Positions 54,971 through 62,352 of a stretch of DNA of 64,000 nucleotides are shown one piece after another; the first letter of the stretch is position 1; each line of letters opens with the position of its first letter. The DNA comes from an uncultured Flavobacteriaceae bacterium (lineage in GTDB: Bacteria; Bacteroidota; Bacteroidia; Flavobacteriales; Flavobacteriaceae): positions 124,001-188,000 of the forward strand of contig CANKZG010000003.1 of the NCBI GenBank assembly GCA_947488435.1. The letters are read 5' to 3'. The position numbers and the translations under genes are program-made. The notes below the pieces were generated by a model. That model was not told the origin of the DNA. It searched no databases and was given only the letters and a program-made list of their open reading frames with translations.

Positions 54971-56692
54971 ATGAGTTCCGTGAATACCGCAAAACTTTTT
55001 GGTTTATTATTTTTTCTTAGCAGTATTGTTTATACTCAAACAACTGCCATAAATGAAAATGGGGAACAAAAGCTAATTAATATTGTTCACGGAGGAAGCT
55101 TGATTAAGGACGAGGTAAAATACCCTGGCGCTTCCATTTTTTATAAAGATGATCAACAAGTACGCTTCGAACATCAAGGTGCTGATCTTTGGTGTGATTA
55201 TGCCATTTTAAAGGAAAACAAACTCCGAGCCATTGGAAATATTCGAATGCAGCAAGGAGATTCTATTCAAATGACTAGTGGAAAAATTAATTATGATGGC
55301 GATACTCGGTTAGCTAAAGCTTGGGAGCATGTTGTGCTTACAGATAATGATTTTACGCTTACTACGGATACTTTGTATCTGGATCGTGAAAAGCAGGAAT
55401 CGTATTATCCGAGTTACGGCACCGTGGTAGATTCGGCAAGCACTTTAACCAGTGATGTAGGAAAGTATTTTCTTATTCAAAAAAAAGTACAATTTTTAGA
55501 AGATGTATTTATCGTTAATCCCGAATGGACGGTAGAATCAGAACAACTCGATTACTATCGGGTATCGAAAAATGCATATATGTATGGTCCTTCTACGATT
55601 ACTGGTGAGGATTATAAAATTTATTGTGAACGCGGATTTTATGACACTAAAATAGAACGTGGATACGGCATTAAAAATACGCGAATCGATTATAACGATC
55701 GTATAATTAAAGGCGATAGTTTATTTTTTGACAAATTATCAGAATTTGCTTCCGCCACCAACAATATCACTGTAATAGATACCATTAACAAAGGTATTAT
55801 ACGGGCGCACTATGCTGAGGTCTTTAAAGCGAAAGACTCTGTTTTTGCAACCAAAAGAGCAGTTGCTGTTAATGAAGTTCAACAAGATTCGGTATACATC
55901 CATGGAGATACCTTAATGATTACAGGAAAACCCGAATCACGAATTCTAAGAGCATTCAGGAATGCTAAATTTTATAAAACAGATCTTAGTGGTAAATGTG
56001 ATTCTATACATTTTAATGAAAAGACCGGAATTACGGAGCTTATTACAAATCCCATTTTATGGAGTGGTGAAAATCAGATGACAGGTGATAGTATTCATCT
56101 CATTTCGGATTTAGAAACGGAAAAATTAGATTCCCTTAAGGTATTGGAAAATGCTTTTGTGATTGCTTTAGATTCGATTGGAAAAGAGGGATACAATCAG
56201 GCAAAAGGAAAAGATTTATTTGGAAAATTTATTGAAAACGAATTAAAAATCATTGATTTAGTTAAAAATACGGAAGTAATCTACTACCTGTATAATGACG
56301 ACAACGAACTTGTAGGTATCGATAAAACTATTTGCAGCAAAATACGCATGATAATGAATCAAAATGATATCGAAGAAATTACGTTTTATACCAATCCGGA
56401 CGGAGAAATTTATCCTGAAGCTGATTTTCCAGAGCAATCCAGAAAATTAAGGGGTTTCATTTGGCGGGGTGATGAACGTATTCGTTCTAAGGATGCTATT
56501 TTTGATGAGGATGATAATAATATAGAATTGGTAGTCATTAGAGGTATCGATAATCCAATTGATATTGATGCGGAAGAATTGGAACGGCAAAAACAAGAAG
56601 AAAAAGAGCAACAAGATAACGGTAACGCCACTAAAGCAAGTCAAAAAGCACGTAAACCTGACGAAAAATCAACAGTAAAGAAAGCACAATAG
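54971..56692 (+). CDS. OstA/LptA-like envelope protein
   Basis: A 573-residue exported protein (signal sequence about 1-22) with an OstA/LptA-type beta-jellyroll region made of stacked short beta repeats (FEHQGADLWCDYAILKENK, MQQGDSIQMTSGKINYDGDT, RVSKNAYMYGPSTITGEDY). LptA and the N-terminal part of LptD form the periplasmic bridge for lipopolysaccharide. This protein is much longer than LptA and lacks an evident LptD barrel. The Lys/Gln/Glu-rich C-terminal tail (about 535-573) looks disordered. A role in LPS or lipid transport is inferred from the fold. Confidence 0.83.
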   Translation: MSSVNTAKLFGLLFFLSSIVYTQTTAINENGEQKLINIVHGGSLIKDEVKYPGASIFYKDDQQVRFEHQGADLWCDYAILKENKLRAIGNIRMQQGDSIQMTSGKINYDGDTRLAKAWEHVVLTDNDFTLTTDTLYLDREKQESYYPSYGTVVDSASTLTSDVGKYFLIQKKVQFLEDVFIVNPEWTVESEQLDYYRVSKNAYMYGPSTITGEDYKIYCERGFYDTKIERGYGIKNTRIDYNDRIIKGDSLFFDKLSEFASATNNITVIDTINKGIIRAHYAEVFKAKDSVFATKRAVAVNEVQQDSVYIHGDTLMITGKPESRILRAFRNAKFYKTDLSGKCDSIHFNEKTGITELITNPILWSGENQMTGDSIHLISDLETEKLDSLKVLENAFVIALDSIGKEGYNQAKGKDLFGKFIENELKIIDLVKNTEVIYYLYNDDNELVGIDKTICSKIRMIMNQNDIEEITFYTNPDGEIYPEADFPEQSRKLRGFIWRGDERIRSKDAIFDEDDNNIELVVIRGIDNPIDIDAEELERQKQEEKEQQDNGNATKASQKARKPDEKSTVKKAQ

Positions 56693-56703
56693 ATCTTTAC
56701 AAA

Positions 56704-57885
56704 ATGAAAGAAGATTTTCTTAAATATCAAGCACAGACCACTCCACACCCACTTGCTTTACATGTTTCACACGCCAAAGGCTGCTATATTTATGATACCG
56801 AAGGAAAAAAATATTTAGATTTCGTGGCAGGTGTATCGGCCTGCGGATTAGGACATTGTCATCCCAAAATCGTTGAGGCTATTCAGACCCAAACCAACCA
56901 ATACATGCATGTAATGGTTTATGGGGAATATATACAAGAACCTGCGGTTACCTATACAAAACTATTAGCAAGCTTACTACCTGCATCTTTAGAAACTACT
57001 TATTTAGTAAACTCGGGCACGGAAGCAATAGAAGGCGCTATAAAGCTAGCAAGAAGAATTACAGGAAGATCTCAACTCATAGCGGCAGATAAAGCATATC
57101 ACGGAAATACGATGGGTAGTCTTAGTCTTATGGGCTATGAAGAAAGAAAAAGCGCATTTAGGCCATTAATCCCCGACATCGCATTTATTCAATTCAACAA
57201 TGTAAAGGATTTACAAAAAATCACTAAAAACACAGCTGCGGTTGTTTTAGAGACTATTCAAGGCGGAGCAGGCTTTATCCTCCCAAATGAAGCGTATCTG
57301 AAAGCCGTGAGGAAAAGGTGCTCCGCTATGGGAGCCTTATTAATATTAGATGAAATACAACCTGGGTTCGGACGAACGGGGACTTTATTTGCTTTTGAGC
57401 AATATCAGTGTATTCCTGATATTCTGGTTTTAGGGAAAGGTATGGCTTCCGGATTACCTGTAGGAGCGTTCGTAGCTTCGCATAAGGCCATGCAAAAACT
57501 GCAAACAAAACCACAATTAGGGCATATTACTACTTTTGGAGGAAATCCAGTAATTGCAGCCGCAGCTCTAGCGACCCTAAAAGAACTCATACGTACGGAT
57601 TTAATTACCGATACGCAAAAAAAAGAGGCACTCTTCCGCCATCTTTTAAAACATAAACACATTCAGGAAATCCGGGGTAAAGGGCTAATGCTGGCACTCA
57701 TACTACAAAGTAAAGAACAGGCAAACAACCTTGTTTTACAGGCTGCAGAAAAAGGTTTAATTCTATTCTGGTTACTTTTCGAACCTAACGCAGTTCGAAT
57801 TACCCCTCCACTAACTATTTCAGAAGAAGAAATTGAAGATGGATGTAAAATAATACTGTCTATCTTGAACACATTAGATTCCTAA
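56704..57885 (+). CDS. Class III (acetylornithine-type) PLP aminotransferase
   Basis: A 393-residue PLP enzyme of aminotransferase class III. It has FVAGVSACGLGHCHPKIVEA, the phosphate-binding NSGTEAIEGAIKLARR, LLILDEIQPGFGRTG with the PLP-contacting Asp, and the Schiff-base Lys in VLGKGMASGLPVGA. Relatives act on acetylornithine, ornithine or 4-aminobutyrate; with no arginine genes nearby the substrate is uncertain. It lies 11 bases after the OstA-like gene. Confidence 0.92.
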   Translation: MKEDFLKYQAQTTPHPLALHVSHAKGCYIYDTEGKKYLDFVAGVSACGLGHCHPKIVEAIQTQTNQYMHVMVYGEYIQEPAVTYTKLLASLLPASLETTYLVNSGTEAIEGAIKLARRITGRSQLIAADKAYHGNTMGSLSLMGYEERKSAFRPLIPDIAFIQFNNVKDLQKITKNTAAVVLETIQGGAGFILPNEAYLKAVRKRCSAMGALLILDEIQPGFGRTGTLFAFEQYQCIPDILVLGKGMASGLPVGAFVASHKAMQKLQTKPQLGHITTFGGNPVIAAAALATLKELIRTDLITDTQKKEALFRHLLKHKHIQEIRGKGLMLALILQSKEQANNLVLQAAEKGLILFWLLFEPNAVRITPPLTISEEEIEDGCKIILSILNTLDS

Positions 57886-58079
57886 AAAACGTCTCTCCTT
57901 GCTTTTTTTCTTGAAAAATATCTTGCAAATCACTTTAACCTGCGTTTCATCCAAAACAGCTAATGCCCATATAATTGTAAGCTATGTTAACTATTTTGTT
58001 AATAATATCGCCAAAAAGGAACTTATGGAAAGAAGCAAAAGATTATTTTTAATTCCATAGTTTAGACAACTACATTGCT

Positions 58080-59480
58080 ATGGCGTTAAACCCTAACGAA
58101 AGATCCAATAAACCTGTCATCAAGTTCGAATCTATGCTTAAAACTGATGACATCTATTTCTTTGATGCAGAAGATTTCGAAGATATCATACACCATTATC
58201 TCAACAATGGAAAAATTGGTTTGGCTAAAAAAGCAATAAAAATTGGTTTACAACAACATCCTGACGTAATAGATCTAAAACTTCTGAATGTTGAAGTGAT
58301 GGTATTTGAGAACAACTTGGATCTTGCAGAGCAAATGCTAGACGAGCTTCAACAATTAGATAGTTCTAATGAAGAAATTTACATCCAACGTGCTAATATT
58401 TTTTCAAAAAAAGACAATCATGAGGCGGCAATAAATCTGCTAAAAAAGGCATTAGAAATATCAGAAGAGAGTTTTGATATTTATTCCCTCTTAGGAATGG
58501 AATATCTTTTTATGGATAATTTTGAGATGGCAAAAGAGAATTTTATGATGTGCGTATCTTTTGACGATCATGATTATTCTTCGTTGTATAATGTAATTTA
58601 TTGCTTTGAATTTTTAGAAGATTATGAGGGTGCTATTTACTATCTTAATGACTATCTGGAACGCAACCCCTACTGCGAGGTAGCTTGGCATCAACTTGGC
58701 AAGCAATATGTTGCTAAAAACATGCATGACGAGGCCTTAACTGCATTTGATTTTGCCATTATTGCAGATGATACGTTTATTGGTGCTTATTTTGAGAAAG
58801 GGAAAGTCTTAGAAAATTTAGGGCGTTATAAGGAGGCTATTGAAAATTACGAGACTACAATCACAATCGAAGATCCTACGTCACATGCATATTTGCGGTT
58901 AGGAAAATGCTATCTTAAATTAAAAAACGATGAATTAGCAAAATACTATTTCTATCGAACCGTTCATGAGGATCCGCTTTTAGATAAAGGTTGGTTGGCA
59001 ATAACGGATTTATATCTAACAAACAAAGAATACACCAAGGCTCTTTACTATATCAACAAGGCGATAAATATTGATGGTGAAAATCCTCTATATTGGAAAA
59101 AAAGCGGAATCATAAATACAATGTTAGAGAATTATGATGAAGCTGACTTTTCTTTCAAACAAACAGTAGAACTAGGCAACTACGAAATGGATACTTGGTT
59201 GCAGTGGTCTGAAGTAATGCAGGCGGTAAATGATTCGGAATCTATGCTTCAAATTCTACTTCAAGGATACGACTTTTACCCTGAAGAATGTATAATCCCT
59301 TTCAAAATTGCAGGAATCTACGCTGCCCAACAGAACGAGGTGATGGCCAAAGAATTTTTGATTAAAGGATTGACCATTAACCCTAAGAACATCGCCATTT
59401 TTAAAGCTAAATTTCCCGTGCTTAGCAATGCTTCATGGGTTCAGAACATTATTTTAAAATTTGATAAGGCTTCGAGATAA
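58080..59480 (+). CDS. TPR-repeat protein
   Basis: A 466-residue, acidic, mostly helical protein with at least eight TPR units from about residue 35 to 440 (for example FEMAKENFMMCVSFDDHDY, EALTAFDFAIIADDTFI, EAIENYETTITIEDPTSHA). No signal peptide or membrane helix, so probably a cytoplasmic scaffold. Partners cannot be read from the sequence. Preceded by a 194-base gap in which I see no clear promoter. Confidence 0.88.
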   Translation: MALNPNERSNKPVIKFESMLKTDDIYFFDAEDFEDIIHHYLNNGKIGLAKKAIKIGLQQHPDVIDLKLLNVEVMVFENNLDLAEQMLDELQQLDSSNEEIYIQRANIFSKKDNHEAAINLLKKALEISEESFDIYSLLGMEYLFMDNFEMAKENFMMCVSFDDHDYSSLYNVIYCFEFLEDYEGAIYYLNDYLERNPYCEVAWHQLGKQYVAKNMHDEALTAFDFAIIADDTFIGAYFEKGKVLENLGRYKEAIENYETTITIEDPTSHAYLRLGKCYLKLKNDELAKYYFYRTVHEDPLLDKGWLAITDLYLTNKEYTKALYYINKAINIDGENPLYWKKSGIINTMLENYDEADFSFKQTVELGNYEMDTWLQWSEVMQAVNDSESMLQILLQGYDFYPEECIIPFKIAGIYAAQQNEVMAKEFLIKGLTINPKNIAIFKAKFPVLSNASWVQNIILKFDKASR

Positions 59481-59486
59481 AAGAAC

Positions 59487-59494
59487 TATTTTTG
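59487..59494 (+). promoter_or_regulatory. -7 promoter element for the first DUF368 gene
   Basis: TATTTTTG matches TAnnTTTG, 12 bases upstream of the ATG at 59507. It gives the DUF368-DUF368-aroE group its own promoter with a very short leader. Confidence 0.5.
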
Positions 59495-59506
59495 TTCCTT
59501 TATCCT

Positions 59507-60445
59507 ATGGAAAAACGCACTTTATTACAATACTTACTTCTTACGCTTAAAGGAATGGCTATGGGAGCTGCCGATTTGGTTCCAGGAGTATCTGGAGGTA
59601 CTATTGCATTAATTGCCGGAATTTATGAGGAACTTATTACTTCCATAAATCAGATAAAGCCTGCCTTATTCATTACTTGGCGTAAAGAGGGGTTCAGTGT
59701 TTTCTGGAAAAAGTTAAATGGTAACTTCTTGTTGTCCATTTTTGCAGGTATTTTCATTAGTATATTTTCCTTAGCAAAACTTATAAGTTGGCTTTTAACT
59801 AATCAACCTATTTTGCTCTGGTCTTTTTTCTTTGGATTGGTTCTAGCAAGTATAATTTTGGTAGGTAAGTCCATTAAGAAATGGAACTATGGTGTTGTAT
59901 TAGTCCTCCTATTGGGAACATTAGTTGCTTATTTTATTACTATTCTTCCCCCAGCTGAAAATACCGCCAGTTTTCCTTTTTTATTTCTTTCAGGAGCTTT
60001 AGCGGTTTGTGCTATGATTCTTCCTGGAGTTTCCGGAGCATTTATCTTAGTCCTTTTGGGTTCCTATAAAACCGTTTTAGATGCGGTGCATGAGCGTGAT
60101 TTTAAAATAGTAATTACGGTTGCCTTAGGTGCAATTTTTGGATTACTAAGTTTTGCTCGTCTATTGAAATGGATGTTTAAAAATTATAAGAACAGTACTT
60201 TGGCATTATTAACGGGCTTCATTTTAGGATCTTTAAACAAAATATGGCCTTGGAAAAAAGTGTTAGAATATCGAGATTATGGGGACAAAGTAATTCCGAT
60301 TAAGGAGAAAAATATTTCCCCATTTATTTTTGATGGAGATCCGCAATTAAGCTATGCTATTGTAATAGCACTTACAGGTTTCTTACTTATTTTTATACTA
60401 GAAAGAATAGCTTCAAAAAATAATAGCTCAAGCTCCGCTACATGA
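59507..60445 (+). CDS. DUF368 (PopT-like) membrane protein, first copy
   Basis: A 312-residue polytopic protein. The DUF368 signature occurs twice, as expected for an internally duplicated fold: ADLVPGVSGGTIALIAG (22-38) and MILPGVSGAFILVLLG near the middle. DUF368 proteins (PopT) have been shown to recycle undecaprenyl phosphate across the inner membrane for wall and envelope glycan synthesis. ATG 59507 is used; a TTG at 59492 lies inside the promoter element. The stop overlaps the second copy in ATGA. Confidence 0.9.
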   Translation: MEKRTLLQYLLLTLKGMAMGAADLVPGVSGGTIALIAGIYEELITSINQIKPALFITWRKEGFSVFWKKLNGNFLLSIFAGIFISIFSLAKLISWLLTNQPILLWSFFFGLVLASIILVGKSIKKWNYGVVLVLLLGTLVAYFITILPPAENTASFPFLFLSGALAVCAMILPGVSGAFILVLLGSYKTVLDAVHERDFKIVITVALGAIFGLLSFARLLKWMFKNYKNSTLALLTGFILGSLNKIWPWKKVLEYRDYGDKVIPIKEKNISPFIFDGDPQLSYAIVIALTGFLLIFILERIASKNNSSSSAT

Positions 60446-61461
60446 CGCCCCTTCGTACATTTTGGGATAAATTATTTCTAGTCATTAAAGGCCTGTGCAT
60501 GGGTGCCGCAAATAAGGTTCCCGGTGTTTCTGGAGGAATTGTAGCATTCGTAGGCGGTTTCTATGAAGAATTCATCTACTCGTTACAAAAGGTAAATATC
60601 AACGCGTTTAAATTACTTTTTAGCGGACGATTTAAGAGTTTCTATCGCTATGTAAATGGTCAGTTTCTATTTCTTCTGATCATGGGCATGTTGGTTAGTT
60701 ATTTTAGTGTATCCAAAATATTAGACTACTTTTTGGTAAAAAAGGAGTTATTTGTTTGGGCAGCTTTTTTTGGGATGATCATTGGATCAATTTATTATAT
60801 AGCGAAAGATTTTAAACATTGGAATTCTAAGACTATTCCGGCTGGAATTATTGGTTTAATTTTTGGTATTTCTATAAGTTTTTTGAGTCCTGCCCAAGAG
60901 AACGACAATCTATTTTTCATTTTCTTTTGCGGAATCATAAGTGTTTCTGGAATGACTTTACCTGGACTTTCTGGATCGTTCATTTTAATACTTATTGGAA
61001 ATTATGTGTTGCTTCTTGTAGACTCTGTCAATGCATTGTACGATACCATGGCTGAAATGATTCGCGGTGACTTCAGTTTTGTTAAAAACAAAGTACGATT
61101 AAATACCCTTCGGATTTTAGTAGTATTTACGCTAGGTTCGGCGACTGGTCTTGTTACACTTTCCCATATTTTAGGCTATGTATTAAAGCATTTTAAGCAC
61201 ATTACCACGGCGGTAATTTTGGGTTTCATAACAGGTTCTTTGGGAACAGTTTGGCCTTGGAAGCGGAAAATGTATAAACTGGATGATCTTGGGAATGAAA
61301 TATTAGATTCAAATGGGGAACAAATTGTGGCCAATTTTCAGCGTTACCTTCCCGATATAACCAATGCGGAAACATGGTGGGCCATATTTTATATCTCCAT
61401 AGGAATTGGGATTTTACTAAGTTTAGATTGGTATGGAAAAAACAGAAAACAAAAGATTTAG
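60442..61461 (+). CDS. DUF368 (PopT-like) membrane protein, second copy
   Basis: A 339-residue paralogue of the preceding protein with both signatures: ANKVPGVSGGIVAFVGG and MTLPGLSGSFILILIG. The two copies have clearly diverged, so this is an old duplication. Predicted undecaprenyl-phosphate translocase by family. The start overlaps the first copy by four bases, and the 3' end overlaps aroE by 29 bases. Confidence 0.9.
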   Translation: MTPLRTFWDKLFLVIKGLCMGAANKVPGVSGGIVAFVGGFYEEFIYSLQKVNINAFKLLFSGRFKSFYRYVNGQFLFLLIMGMLVSYFSVSKILDYFLVKKELFVWAAFFGMIIGSIYYIAKDFKHWNSKTIPAGIIGLIFGISISFLSPAQENDNLFFIFFCGIISVSGMTLPGLSGSFILILIGNYVLLLVDSVNALYDTMAEMIRGDFSFVKNKVRLNTLRILVVFTLGSATGLVTLSHILGYVLKHFKHITTAVILGFITGSLGTVWPWKRKMYKLDDLGNEILDSNGEQIVANFQRYLPDITNAETWWAIFYISIGIGILLSLDWYGKNRKQKI

Positions 61462-62179
61462 GTTTGGTCTAATTGGACGAAATATTTCCTATTCTTTTTC
61501 CAAAGGATATTTCACGAAAAAATTCCTGAATCTGGGATTGAAATCACATTCGTATGAGAATTTTGAGTTATCAAATATTCAAGAATTCGCACAATTAAAT
61601 ACTACTGATATCTTAGGAATTAACGTTACTATCCCTTACAAAGAAGCAATTATACCATTTCTACATCAAATTGATCCTCAAGCTCAGAAAATAGGGGCGG
61701 TCAACACGATTAAATTTACCGTTAATGGTCCCGTTGGGTTCAATACGGATGCATATGGGTTTCAAGAATCTTTAACTCCTTTTTTAAAACAAGAGCATAA
61801 CAACGCTCTAATTTTGGGAACCGGAGGGGCGTCAAAAGCGATCGCTTTTGTGCTTGAAAAATTAGGGATTTCGTATCAATTTGTTTCCAGGAATCCTGAT
61901 AACTCCCAACTTGCTTATACCGATCTTACGGAAACTACTATTTCAAAGCATTTAATTATTATTAATTGCACGCCTTTAGGTACACATCCCAATATCAGCG
62001 ATAAGCCGGAGATTCCATATTTAGCTATTACCAAACAGCATTTATTGTACGATTTAATCTATAATCCGGAAAAAACAGCCTTTCTAAAAGAAGGTGAAGA
62101 TAAAGGAGCTAAAATTTGCAATGGTTTATCAATGCTAGAATTGCAGGCAGAGCGGTCTTGGGAAATCTGGAACTCCTAG
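61433..62179 (+). CDS. aroE: Shikimate dehydrogenase
   Basis: AroE reduces 3-dehydroshikimate to shikimate with NADPH in aromatic amino-acid synthesis. The 248-residue protein has FGLIGRNISYSFSKGYF (substrate Ser motif), GINVTIPYKEAI with the catalytic Lys, FNTDAYGF (catalytic Asp), LGTGGASKAIAFVL (NADP-binding) and NGLSMLELQAERSWEIW. The start overlaps the DUF368 gene by 29 bases, and it is the last gene of that group. Confidence 0.96.
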   Translation: MEKTENKRFRFGLIGRNISYSFSKGYFTKKFLNLGLKSHSYENFELSNIQEFAQLNTTDILGINVTIPYKEAIIPFLHQIDPQAQKIGAVNTIKFTVNGPVGFNTDAYGFQESLTPFLKQEHNNALILGTGGASKAIAFVLEKLGISYQFVSRNPDNSQLAYTDLTETTISKHLIIINCTPLGTHPNISDKPEIPYLAITKQHLLYDLIYNPEKTAFLKEGEDKGAKICNGLSMLELQAERSWEIWNS

Positions 62180-62352
62180 CGCTTATAAGGGTTTTGGAAG
62201 GTAATAGTATTCTGTCAGTCTTCTCTAAACCAAAAAAAGCAATTTAATCCTTCCGCATTATTTAAAAAGAAGCTTCTTTAGCTTTGCTGTTCGGCACGTT
62301 GTTAGTATCTTACCCTATAATTGAACATCAATCAATAAATTAATATAAAGGA

